This document shows, in pieces, positions 1 through 7,408 of a stretch of DNA of 9,708 nucleotides (the first letter of the stretch is position 1; each line of letters starts with the position of its first letter). The notes under the pieces are model-generated. The model was not told the DNA's origin and searched no databases. It was given only the letters and a program-made list of their open reading frames with translations. A program made the translations under genes and the position numbers. This DNA comes from Candidatus Eiseniibacteriota bacterium. GTDB taxonomy: Bacteria > JAFGKV01. Location: NCBI GenBank assembly GCA_025453925.1, contig JALOPK010000100.1, positions 1 through 9,708 of the forward strand. Reading direction: 5' to 3'.

Positions 1-306
1 ATCGATCTCCACCTGACCCGCCATGGCCATGCTTTCCCTGACGACCTCACGGTTCCCGCCCGCTTCCAGGCCGGCCAGAAGCACCTTGGCGACCGGCACC
101 CTCCCAATACGGCATCGGGTCTGAGCCATATCGCGCTGGCCGTCTCTGATCAGGGTAAGAATCTCCCACGAAGCCCGGTCGGTGCCCTTCCTCGCCCGCC
201 GGACTACCATACACCGCTCGATGAAGACTCCCAGCGCCACGAGAGAACCCAAGGCGATAGGCACCATGAAGAAACCGCCCTTGATCACCAACGTCAGCAG
301 ATTCAC
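1..306 (-). CDS. MotA/TolQ/ExbB-family proton channel subunit, N-terminal part (cut by window edge)
   Basis: The family forms the inner-membrane, pmf-driven stator of Exb-TonB, Tol-Pal and related motors such as Myxococcus AglR. The 102 visible codons begin NLLTLVIKGGFFMVPIALGS, followed by LVALGVFIERCMVVRRA: the first transmembrane helix and the basic 'IER..V.RRA' end typical of ExbB/TolQ. A cytoplasmic stretch follows, with PVAKVLLAGLEAG (about residues 72-84) matching the family's 'P.a.v...gl..g' block. The remaining two helices lie beyond base 1. The GTG start at 306 overlaps the previous gene's TGA by 4 bases (GTGA, 303-306) and has a good AGGAGGG ribosome site at 319-313. An ExbD/TolR partner would be expected next, outside the window. 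ExbB, TolQ and AglR cannot be told apart from this fragment, so no symbol is given. Confidence 0.88.
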   Translation of the reverse strand, partial: MNLLTLVIKGGFFMVPIALGSLVALGVFIERCMVVRRARKGTDRASWEILTLIRDGQRDMAQTRCRIGRVPVAKVLLAGLEAGGNREVVRESMAMAGQVEID

Positions 307-1730
307 ACGAATCCCTCCTGGCTATTCGGCCGTCTCAGACTCCAGCCGATCCCAACCGAAAGCACCGGTCCGGGGCGAGACCAGAGGCGCCACCCCCAGG
401 ATTGCCCCGCCTGAAGCCACGCTTCCCATCCCGCCCTGAGGGGCAGTGTGGCCTCGATTGATAGACCCGACGACGCGGGGATCGCGTCGTTCCATCCGCG
501 CATTCCGCTGTCCCCTTCCAGAGCAAGACGAATCCGAGGGCGCTCACCGCCCGCCGCGCGGACCCACCACGTGGCTTCGGGGGCGAGCGGCCACCGGGAA
601 GAGTTGGGCGCGGGACTGACAGATGATCGTGCGACCTTCAACCCATCCATGCCCAGGCCGGCCTCAGCACGCAGCAAGCCGTCCCTCCAGACAACGGATA
701 AGTGCGCCCGGGGGCCTTCTCCGGAGAGCGACTCGACCACCCAAGTCGAATCATCGTCGCGCCACGCAGGGGCACTCCCCACCTCGCGAACTTCCACGGA
801 TCCCCCGATACTCAGCCGGGGTGTGACCCGAATCTGCGCGGTAGCAGCTGCGCGCCACGGAACGAACTCGGCTCGAGCCGAGGCCTCTCCCGCTGCGGGG
901 AACTGCTCCCGCAACAATGCGGCCGTGATGAGACGAAGCCGTCGCTCGGCTACCACGCCGATGGCCGCCCGGCCGAGCTCCCAAGGTCCGCCGGAGGCGG
1001 ATCCCTCCAGCGCCCAGCGAGTCTCGTTGCCGTCATCCACCATGGCGGGACCTGCACGAACGCCCATCCGAGCGGGAGCGTACCACCATGCGATGCTCGC
1101 GCCCAACACGCGGTCCCCGGCGCAGACCTGAAATGGCAATTCCACTCTGGGCGCAATGCCCTGCACGCAGACGTCGCCATGGATGCCCTCACCGTCCGGC
1201 CCGCTTCCCGTGAGCCGGGCACGAATCGCGGCAGCGGCCGACAACGGCGCCGCCACGGTGATTCCCCCGTGCACCCATCCCGGAGCAACCCCGACGCCAT
1301 TCAGCCGGTCCGCCCAGTGCTTAACTCGGATGGCCGCGCTTCCCCATCGCCCTGACGCGACGGCCAGCGCGCGTACTCCACGGCGGTCAAGGTCGCCTGC
1401 GTCGAACCACCAGGCTTCGGCGGCGAGGCCTCCGGCGGTTTCCCCGATCCCCGCCAGAACCCTGCCGCACCCATATGGCCCGACACCCCCCATTGCACCG
1501 AAACCCGCCGGCGGCGGCCGACGAATCAGCCCCGCAGGGGCGTCACCGAGTATCTGTGCCAGCCGGGGCGCGGGGACGGCCCGAGGCCGCATTCCCGGAG
1601 GGATCGCGGGTTCAGGCCAGAAGTCCCGTCTGGGCAAGTCGACATGGGCCGACCCGGCCACCACGAGATGCGGAAGCTCCAGGTCGGCGGCAGCCATCAG
1701 CGCGACCACCGCGAAGAAAACGCCGGTCAC
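303..1730 (-). CDS. Putative outer-membrane beta-barrel-like protein, function unknown
   Basis: I do not recognise a named family in this 475-residue protein. The N-terminus (MTGVFFAVVALMAAA) looks like a very short signal peptide, with likely cleavage near residue 15, although it has no positive charge before the hydrophobic stretch. The mature protein begins DLELPHLVVAGSAHVDLPRRD, a short beta segment before a Pro-rich linker (about 40-75). The rest is rich in Gly, Trp and alternating polar/apolar stretches separated by short turns, and the last residues contain GPVLSVGIGWSLRR, resembling a closing barrel strand, although the true C-terminus is SQEGFV. Three Cys occur, in YGCGRV, DVCVQG and QVCAGD. 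The GTG start at 1730 overlaps the TPR gene's TGA (GTGA, 1727-1730), with GGGAG about 7 bases upstream. Its position between a periplasmic TPR protein and an ExbB/TolQ subunit suits an outer-membrane partner of the motor. A soluble beta-rich periplasmic protein remains possible. Confidence 0.7.
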   Translation of the reverse strand: MTGVFFAVVALMAAADLELPHLVVAGSAHVDLPRRDFWPEPAIPPGMRPRAVPAPRLAQILGDAPAGLIRRPPPAGFGAMGGVGPYGCGRVLAGIGETAGGLAAEAWWFDAGDLDRRGVRALAVASGRWGSAAIRVKHWADRLNGVGVAPGWVHGGITVAAPLSAAAAIRARLTGSGPDGEGIHGDVCVQGIAPRVELPFQVCAGDRVLGASIAWWYAPARMGVRAGPAMVDDGNETRWALEGSASGGPWELGRAAIGVVAERRLRLITAALLREQFPAAGEASARAEFVPWRAAATAQIRVTPRLSIGGSVEVREVGSAPAWRDDDSTWVVESLSGEGPRAHLSVVWRDGLLRAEAGLGMDGLKVARSSVSPAPNSSRWPLAPEATWWVRAAGGERPRIRLALEGDSGMRGWNDAIPASSGLSIEATLPLRAGWEAWLQAGQSWGWRLWSRPGPVLSVGIGWSLRRPNSQEGFV

Positions 1731-4573
1731 CGGGCGGCTCCCGTTCCGGCGCCCGCCAGCGTGCGGGCAACGGCGCCGGCCGGGGCGGCCAGGGAGTCCT
1801 CCGGAAACAGATAGGCCAACTTGAGGAACAAGCGCCGCGCCTCAGCCGAATCGCCGCGCGCCGCCTCGGCCTCCGCCGCGACCCAGTAGGCTCGCGGCGA
1901 CCCGCCCGACGTCTGGGCGAGAAGCTGCGGGAGCCAGGCCAGCGCGCTCTCCGGCCGGCCTGCCGCGAGGTGAACTTCCGCCCCGGCCAGAAGGGCCTTG
2001 TCACGCCATTCGCCCGTACCCGTCCTCGCCACGTGGGCCCATACTGCCAGTGCGGAGTCTGGCTCCTCTCGCAACGTCCTCCCCAGCTCAAACCGCGCCG
2101 CGTCACGCAGGTCGCTGGAAGGATATGACTCAAGGAGTGTACGGAGGAGATGCCGCGCGCCCGCCGGGTCGGCCTCTCGGGCCAAGCGGGCCGCCTGGTA
2201 GAGGCCCTCGGCGGCCTCGGGTGCATCAGGCCAGCGGCGGGCCAGTTCCTCGAACGCCCTGCGGGCCTCCTGCGGTCTGCTGCGGAGGCACCACGCGGCC
2301 CGGAGGTCGGAACCCGGCTGGTTCAACTCACGGTAGAGAGGAAGCGCCTCGTCCACCCGGTCCGCCCCGTAGAGCAGGTCCGCCTTGGCCAAGGTCAGGA
2401 TGCCGCGCTTTCCCCCGTCCTGGACCCAGCCGAGTAGACTGTCGCACAGGGCCAGAGCCTGCGGGGCGCCGGAGGACTGCATTTCCGCCCAGAGCGCGCC
2501 CTGCACCGCGTGCGCCCAGAGATCCGAGTCGGGATAGCCGCTGATCACCGACAGATAGGTGCGCCGGGCAGGCGGATACTCGCCACGATTGTACTGGCAG
2601 TCTCCCACCCGGTACAGCGCATTGTCGCGCGTTTCCCGATCACGCTGCAGGTCGATGATACTGCGATACTGCGCCTCCGCATCGTCGAATCTCCCCGCCC
2701 GGAAGAGGGCCTCCCCCTTCTCGAACAATGCGTCATCGGCCATCGGCCCGGTCGACGAGCCCCGGAACAGCCGCTCCAGCACCGCGACCGCTTCGTCGGT
2801 CTCCCCTGCCAGCGACAAGGCGCGACCGAGGCCCAGGAGCGCTTCATCACCGATCTCCCGGCGGGTGATCATTTGGGTTGCCTGCCGATAGGACGCCGCC
2901 GCTTCGTCGTAGTTGCCCAGCATCATCAGCACGTCCGCCGCACGCACCACCGCCCTGGCGGCGGTCTCGGCACCCGGATCGTGAGCGGCGGCACGCCGGA
3001 ACTCCTCCAGGGCCTCCTCACGTCGTTCCAGCGAGAGCCACGCCCACGCTCTCCCGAATGATGCCTCCGCCCGCTCACTCATTGCAAGAGGGCCGGCCAG
3101 CGCCGCAGTGTACGCCGACTCGGCTTCCGTCCAACGCCCCTGACGGGCCAGAGCCTCGGCCTTCCAGAATGAGGTTCGAGCGGCGATGCTGTCGCCGGAG
3201 TCCTCCAGGAGCGACTCAGCCAGTCGTTCGACCTTGGCCCACGACTCGGCCCGGTAGGCAGCGATCAATGCCCGAAACGCCAGGTCGCGCTCCAGCGGTT
3301 TCCCTGCATGATCGCGGGCGTCCAGCAGCAGCCGGGTCGCATCGTCCCACCTCCCCTGCCGTGAAGCCACGTCGGCATAGAGACAGTATCCTTCCAGGCT
3401 GTCGTCACCCGTGACGAGGTGCCTGAACCCACGGTCCAGCGTGCGGGTGGCCGCGTCAAGGTCGCCCGACTCCCGCTGAAGGGCCGCCCTCAGAAGCACC
3501 GCGCGTGACAAGAGAACCCGATCGCTTATGCCGGCCGTTTCGACCGCCAACAAGGAATCCCCCGCCAAAGGCCGCCCCGTGGCGCCTAGAGCTGAGGCCA
3601 GCGTCACCGCCGCCTCGGAACGGTCGAAACCCTCCAGGTACCGCATGGCGGGGGTCAAGACGCGGACTGCCTCAACGGGCTGGCCTTCCTCCAGGAGCAT
3701 CCATGCAAGGAGGGTAGGCGACTCCCCGGAATGTACCGACAACAGGGTGATGGCGTCCCGGTGCTTGCCCTGTTCCCACAGGCTTCTGGCCTTCACCTCC
3801 CTGAGGAGCCGCGAGTCTCCTCGACCCGGCCACCGGTTCGCCATGGTCTGGAGGGTGCGCTCGGCAGCGGCGGCCATCCCTCCTTCAAGCTGCAGCCTCG
3901 CCAGGGACAGAAGATCCTCAGGCTGTGCGTCGGAGCCTCCGGCAAGACCGGTCAGCAACTCCCTCGCCTGGTCCTCTCGGCCGATGCGCTGGAGCGCTTC
4001 CGCATGCCGGCGCACCGCCCATCCGCGGAGTTCGCCCGAAGGGAGGACTCCCGCCGCCCGGCTGAGCAGCTCCGAGGAACGCGAGAACTCGCCGCGGCGA
4101 AACGCGGCTTCTCCCGCCCAGTAGAATGCCTCCCCCGCTCCCTGCCCCTTTCCCGCTCCTACCTTCAGGTACAGGCTCTCCGCTTCGGCATAGCTGCCCA
4201 GCTCGAACAGGGTCGCGGCAAGCCTGAATCGAGCCTGATCCGACCAGTGCGACACAGGGTTGGCCGCCACGAAGGTCTCGAGGCTGCGTCGCGCGCGAGT
4301 CCAGTCTCCAAGGAGCACCCAGCAGTCAGCGGCGAGAAACGAGGCTTCTTCGGCGTCGGGATGGTCAGGGTGACCCAGCGCGAACTGCTCCAGTTCCTCG
4401 GCGGCAAGCCGGTACTCACCCTGCGCATACAAATGCCGCGCGAAGTCGAGATCCAGGCCCGCGCCCGCATCCGGCTGCGCAACACTGCCAACCGGCCACA
4501 GCATCAGCGTGAAGTACACCGGCAGGAGAATCCGCATCGGCCCGAACCGCCCTGCGAAGCGCACCGAAGTCAT
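1727..4573 (-). CDS. Large secreted tetratricopeptide-repeat (TPR) protein
   Basis: A 948-residue protein made almost wholly of helical TPR-type repeats, probably a periplasmic or outer-membrane-associated scaffold. A signal peptide (about residues 13-32, MRILLPVYFTLMLWPVGSVA) precedes the mature start QPDAG. TPR pairs recur from about 41 to 925; clear ones are FARHLYAQGEYRLAAEELEQ (44-63), LFELGSYAEAESLY (122-135), FWKAEALARQGRWTEAESAY (469-488), LMMLGNYDEAAASYRQ (549-564), EKGEALFRAGRFDDAEAQYR (618-637) and DCQYNRGEYPPARRTY (658-673). Proximity to ExbB/TolQ recalls CpoB/YbgF of Tol-Pal and the TPR proteins of Glt gliding machinery, but this protein is far larger than CpoB. The ATG at 4573 was chosen because it overlaps the upstream TGA (ATGA, 4570-4573); the ATG at 4537 is an alternative that starts directly at the signal peptide, and neither has a strong ribosome site. 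No enzymatic domain is visible. Confidence 0.9.
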   Translation of the reverse strand: MTSVRFAGRFGPMRILLPVYFTLMLWPVGSVAQPDAGAGLDLDFARHLYAQGEYRLAAEELEQFALGHPDHPDAEEASFLAADCWVLLGDWTRARRSLETFVAANPVSHWSDQARFRLAATLFELGSYAEAESLYLKVGAGKGQGAGEAFYWAGEAAFRRGEFSRSSELLSRAAGVLPSGELRGWAVRRHAEALQRIGREDQARELLTGLAGGSDAQPEDLLSLARLQLEGGMAAAAERTLQTMANRWPGRGDSRLLREVKARSLWEQGKHRDAITLLSVHSGESPTLLAWMLLEEGQPVEAVRVLTPAMRYLEGFDRSEAAVTLASALGATGRPLAGDSLLAVETAGISDRVLLSRAVLLRAALQRESGDLDAATRTLDRGFRHLVTGDDSLEGYCLYADVASRQGRWDDATRLLLDARDHAGKPLERDLAFRALIAAYRAESWAKVERLAESLLEDSGDSIAARTSFWKAEALARQGRWTEAESAYTAALAGPLAMSERAEASFGRAWAWLSLERREEALEEFRRAAAHDPGAETAARAVVRAADVLMMLGNYDEAAASYRQATQMITRREIGDEALLGLGRALSLAGETDEAVAVLERLFRGSSTGPMADDALFEKGEALFRAGRFDDAEAQYRSIIDLQRDRETRDNALYRVGDCQYNRGEYPPARRTYLSVISGYPDSDLWAHAVQGALWAEMQSSGAPQALALCDSLLGWVQDGGKRGILTLAKADLLYGADRVDEALPLYRELNQPGSDLRAAWCLRSRPQEARRAFEELARRWPDAPEAAEGLYQAARLAREADPAGARHLLRTLLESYPSSDLRDAARFELGRTLREEPDSALAVWAHVARTGTGEWRDKALLAGAEVHLAAGRPESALAWLPQLLAQTSGGSPRAYWVAAEAEAARGDSAEARRLFLKLAYLFPEDSLAAPAGAVARTLAGAGTGAAR

Positions 4574-5175
4574 TCGCTGGTGACGAAGAACAGGGCCAGA
4601 AGCGTGCCCACTACCCCCGCCACCGCAAGGGGGGCCACGAGTCCCGGCGTGGTCGGCACCGCGGTGGAGGGAGAGAATACGGGATCGGACAGGCGGCCCA
4701 GGTCCGCACCGCGGGTCCACTCCCGGGCGCTGCCGTTGGTCCGCACGCTCGCTACGACCGCGCCGGATGGGCTCAGCACTCTGGCAGCGAGGACGCAGGA
4801 GCCGTCCCTGAGGACCCAGGGAGTCATGGCGATGCCTTTGCGGTCGACCTGCCGGTGCCGCACTCCCAGCTCCGCGATCCGAACATTGATGACATGAGTC
4901 GTTGAGTCGCCCCCTGTCTCCCGGAGCGGAAACCCTTGCTCAAGAAGCGCCCGCTCCAACTGGGAGCGGACGAGCCACGCGCCATCCCCGCCACCCGTCA
5001 GATCCACCCGGAAGCCGAGGCCCTCCAGCGGCCGGCACGCCGCCACGACACTGTCGATGCAGGAACCAGCCGCCCTCGCCACCAGATCAAGATCCGTCGC
5101 AAGGGGGACGACACGAGTCGTCCCGGACGCGCAGGCCAGAACCACCAGCCCCGCCAGGATCAGGCCGCGCTTCAC
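4570..5175 (-). CDS. Putative lipoprotein with C-terminal transmembrane segment, function unknown
   Basis: The 201-residue product starts VKRGLILAGLVVLAC, a signal peptide with a lipobox and lipidation Cys at residue 15. The middle (about 60-150) reads as an alpha/beta domain: a helix LVRSQLERALLEQGF (69-82), then strands around HVINVRIAELGV (94-105), CVLAARVLSPSGAVVASV (127-144). This resembles in outline small envelope lipoproteins that measure or cap secretion assemblies, but I cannot assign a family. The C-terminus is strongly hydrophobic (LVAPLAVAGVVGTLLALFFV, about 179-198) and ends TSE, so the protein may be anchored at both ends. The GTG start at 5175 overlaps the preceding TGA (GTGA, 5172-5175); AGGAG and GGAG lie upstream at 5182-5178 and 5187-5184. 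The frame is open further upstream to 5331, but that part lies inside the neighbouring lipoprotein gene and would bury the signal peptide. Confidence 0.8.
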   Translation of the reverse strand: MKRGLILAGLVVLACASGTTRVVPLATDLDLVARAAGSCIDSVVAACRPLEGLGFRVDLTGGGDGAWLVRSQLERALLEQGFPLRETGGDSTTHVINVRIAELGVRHRQVDRKGIAMTPWVLRDGSCVLAARVLSPSGAVVASVRTNGSAREWTRGADLGRLSDPVFSPSTAVPTTPGLVAPLAVAGVVGTLLALFFVTSE

Positions 5176-5693
5176 GGCTCCTGCTCCAGCTCGTAGCAAT
5201 CGGTCATCCGGAACCGGCCATCGCTTTGTTTCTGGACCACGAACTCCAACCAGCCGTAGCCGACCCCCTCTTCGAGAAGCTCGGTGGCCGTCTCCCAGAC
5301 CAGGAGGTCGAACTCCCGATAGAGTCGCCACGTCTCAGGATCGTCGGCGATCCTCGCGGCGTAATCGCCGACAAGCGTCAACTCTATGTGATCCATCGTG
5401 TCGAACATGTGCCGATGGAATCGCTCTTCCTCTACCTTCCCCCACGAAGGAGCAGGCCAGACATCGTTCACGTCCCGGGGCACCAGGTGGTACTCGAACG
5501 TGTCCACGAAACATGCCAGGTAGCGATCGATGTCCATGTTGCGGTAGGCGTCCGCCAGTTGCACGACAACGCCGCTGGGCGTCTTCAGCAGATCCTCGGG
5601 ATCGCCAGGCTCCTTGTCGGGATCGAAGATGCATCCCGGGAGGCTCAACACCGCCGCGACCGCGAGCATCGCCACACGGCTCCCACGCATCAT
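5172..5693 (-). CDS. NTF2/SnoaL-like domain lipoprotein
   Basis: The 173-residue product begins MMRGSRVAMLAVAAVLSLPGC, a signal peptide with the lipobox LPGC and lipidation at Cys21; Asp at +4 and the acidic spacer after it (DPDKEPGDPED) suit an exported, probably outer-membrane lipoprotein. From about residue 38 the pattern VVVQLADAYRNMDIDRYLACF, followed by a beta sheet-rich second half (IELTLVGDY, WRLYREFDLLVWE, YGWLEFVVQKQSDGRFRMTDC), matches the cone-shaped NTF2-like/SnoaL fold. In lipoproteins such a domain normally serves binding or scaffolding; no catalytic residues are evident. The ribosome site AAGGAGG (5704-5698) lies inside the end of the ClpX-like gene. It is 4 bases from the ATG at 5693, which forms the ATGA overlap, and 7 from a second ATG at 5690, so the protein could start one residue later. 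Confidence 0.85.
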   Translation of the reverse strand: MMRGSRVAMLAVAAVLSLPGCIFDPDKEPGDPEDLLKTPSGVVVQLADAYRNMDIDRYLACFVDTFEYHLVPRDVNDVWPAPSWGKVEEERFHRHMFDTMDHIELTLVGDYAARIADDPETWRLYREFDLLVWETATELLEEGVGYGWLEFVVQKQSDGRFRMTDCYELEQEP

Positions 5694-7285
5694 GGTTCCT
5701 CCTTCCCTTGCGGTTCAGTGATCTCGGTCTGCGGATCGTCGGTCCCCGCCTGCCGCCGGGCATAGGCGTTCCTGATGAGCGAATCGAGGTAGGCCCGGGG
5801 ATTCCTGCACGCCGCCAGTCCGAGACGCAGGCTCTTCTTGCCCGCAAGCTGCAAGCCGTACTCGAGATCCGAGAAATGGTGCAAACAGAAAACACGGGGG
5901 TCCTTCCCCTCCCGCCCCGAGCGTTCCACGATCCAGCGACGGGCAGCCGGCGTGAGGTCGAGTCTGATCCCGGTCCGCTCCCGGAACTGCGTCACGAACT
6001 GGTGAAGCGCTCCCGAGATCAGCATCCGCCGCAGTTCGCCTTCGGGATCGGCGATGGTATCACTGGTGATCACCACCTTGGGCACACCGGAACCCGGGAG
6101 GGCGTGCTCCAGGGGGAGTAGACATTGCTCGAGGATGGACTTGAGCCCCCTCGCACCGGTGCCCTCGCTGGCCGCGCGGTGGGCGATCTCTCGAAATGCC
6201 TCCGCCTCGAACTCGAGAGCGATCCCGTACGAGGCGAAATCACGGATCTTGCCCTGGGTGAGGGGACTCATGGGGTTCTGAAGGATCTGCCGCAGTCGGT
6301 CTTCGTCCAGCGGCCGGAAAATCACCACAATGGGCAGCCTCCCGATGAACTCCGGCTCAAATCCATAGGCAATCAAGTCCTCCGAGCGAACCTGGCTGAG
6401 GGTCCAGTACGCGTCTTCGAGCTGCGCCTCCTCGTGTGAACCGAATCCGATTACCTTCTTGCGCAGGCGACGCCGGATGACATCCTCCAGTCCGACAAAC
6501 GCCCCGCTCATGATGAAGAGGATGTTCCGTGTGCTGATTTTCCTGCGATGGACCCGACCCGTGCGCTGCACCTCGATCATCGCCTCCATCTGACTGGCGA
6601 GATCGAAGGGCGCACGCAGCTCGACGTCGGTCTCTTCCATGAGCTTGAGCAAGTTCCGCTGGACGCCTGTTCTGGAGACGTCAGGACCCTGGGTGATCCC
6701 GCTGGAAGCGATCTTGTCGATTTCGTCCAAGTAGATGATCCCGTGCTCCGCCAGGTTCACCGAGCCGTTCGCCTGATGGACCAGATCGCGGGCCAGTTGG
6801 TCCACGTCGCCGCCCACGTAGCCCGTTTCGCTGAACTTCGTCGCATCTCCCTTCACGAAGGGCACACCCAGTTCATCAGCGATCAGGCGCACGATGTAGG
6901 TCTTGCCCACCCCCGTCGGCCCGATAATCAGCATGTTAGCCTTCACCTCTCCCACGAGCCGCTGACGGTCGGGTGAAGCAGACTCCCACGCGACGCGATG
7001 GAAGTGGGTGCAGACCTTGGTGGCCATGGCCCGGGTAGCCTCGTCCTGACCGACCACGAACTGTTGCAGCCGGGCCTCCAACTCACCGGGCAACCGGTCA
7101 AACTGGATCGTTGCCGAATCCTCGGGCGTTTGGTCGTCGACTTTCACGGCCGAGGTCTTTGGTGCGGGCATCATCACTTTCACTCCAACTTGATCGCCGA
7201 GGAAGCCCTGGAGCTTCTCCTGGAGCTTCTCCAGAACCCGTTCAAACCCCTCGGCGCCTTCTTCCTTGGTTGGTCCCTCGCTCAT
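5690..7285 (-). CDS. ClpX-like AAA+ unfoldase lacking the zinc-binding domain, with C-terminal extension
   Basis: A 531-residue ATPase of the ClpX clade, which unfolds proteins and usually feeds them to ClpP. Visible motifs: VVGQDEA (77-83), Walker A GPTGVGKT (122-129), pore loop GYVG (155-158), Walker B IIYLDE (183-188), sensor 1 region NILFIMSGAF (254-263), IGF tripeptide (279-281, the ClpP-docking loop in ClpX), arginine finger in FIGR (R316) and sensor 2 GARGLKS (377-383). Differences from ordinary ClpX: no Cys4 zinc domain, replaced by a charged, possibly coiled-coil N-terminus (about 1-60); no RKH substrate loop where one would expect it (about 228-250); and an additional C-terminal region (about 424-531) rich in aromatic and basic residues. 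HslU is unlikely because its I-domain is absent. The ATG at 7285 has AAGGA at 7295-7291, spacing 5. It is the first gene of the coupled operon and overlaps the NTF2-like lipoprotein by ATGA. Confidence 0.93.
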   Translation of the reverse strand: MSEGPTKEEGAEGFERVLEKLQEKLQGFLGDQVGVKVMMPAPKTSAVKVDDQTPEDSATIQFDRLPGELEARLQQFVVGQDEATRAMATKVCTHFHRVAWESASPDRQRLVGEVKANMLIIGPTGVGKTYIVRLIADELGVPFVKGDATKFSETGYVGGDVDQLARDLVHQANGSVNLAEHGIIYLDEIDKIASSGITQGPDVSRTGVQRNLLKLMEETDVELRAPFDLASQMEAMIEVQRTGRVHRRKISTRNILFIMSGAFVGLEDVIRRRLRKKVIGFGSHEEAQLEDAYWTLSQVRSEDLIAYGFEPEFIGRLPIVVIFRPLDEDRLRQILQNPMSPLTQGKIRDFASYGIALEFEAEAFREIAHRAASEGTGARGLKSILEQCLLPLEHALPGSGVPKVVITSDTIADPEGELRRMLISGALHQFVTQFRERTGIRLDLTPAARRWIVERSGREGKDPRVFCLHHFSDLEYGLQLAGKKSLRLGLAACRNPRAYLDSLIRNAYARRQAGTDDPQTEITEPQGKEEP

Positions 7286-7310
7286 GGGAATCCTTCCCGG
7301 CTGAAAACGA

Positions 7311-7334
7311 CCGCGCGGCGCGGCGGCCGCGCGG
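7311..7334 (-). promoter_or_regulatory. GC-rich hairpin in the leader of the ClpX-like operon
   Basis: Two copies of the self-complementary octamer CCGCGCGG (7311-7318 and 7327-7334) are separated by 8 bases, so the leader transcript can fold a strong all-GC stem of 8 pairs. The stem ends about 25 bases before the ATG at 7285 and leaves the AAGGA ribosome site free. No U-run follows, so it is not an intrinsic terminator. It could stabilise the 5' end of the transcript or be a binding palindrome in DNA; GC bias alone could also produce it. Confidence 0.4.
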
Positions 7335-7337
7335 CAG

Positions 7338-7365
7338 CACATACACGCTCACGATAGGGTGCCAA
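7338..7365 (-). promoter_or_regulatory. Candidate sigma70-type promoter for the ClpX-like operon
   Basis: On the minus strand TTGGCA (7365-7360) matches the -35 consensus at five of six positions, and TATGTG (7343-7338) matches the -10 at three of six, with a 16-base spacer. Transcription would start near 7331, giving a leader of about 45 bases. An overlapping alternative, with TAGATT as the -10 just upstream, is about as good. The motifs are weak in GC-rich DNA, so this is only a candidate. Confidence 0.3.
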
Positions 7366-7408
7366 TCTATCAGCCCGCGGGCCAAATGCCCACGCCTGAG
7401 TGGTCCAC

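Noticed and set aside
448-1131. Plus-strand open frame opposite the barrel-like gene
   Set aside because: Although the barrel-like protein is itself unrecognised, its coupling by overlaps on both sides and its signal-like start favour the minus strand; the plus-strand product looks random.
4574-4720. Start of the TPR protein at 4720
   Set aside because: It would put 49 random-looking residues before the signal peptide and overlap the lipoprotein gene by about 150 bases.
3731-4897. 388-codon plus-strand open frame opposite the TPR and lipoprotein genes
   Set aside because: It runs antisense to well-supported TPR coding sequence, has no recognisable pattern and is the kind of open frame that high GC creates opposite real genes.
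5057-6121. 354-codon plus-strand open frame opposite the lipoproteins and ClpX-like gene
   Set aside because: Arg/Pro/Ser-rich low-complexity product, antisense to clear motifs of the ClpX-like protein; no ribosome site.
7286-7342. Start of the ClpX-like protein at 7342
   Set aside because: The extra 19 residues span the GC hairpin and show no conserved pattern; the ATG at 7285 has a proper ribosome site.
7343-7365. TGGCAC on the minus strand as a sigma54 promoter
   Set aside because: The matching TTGC element at the required distance is absent.
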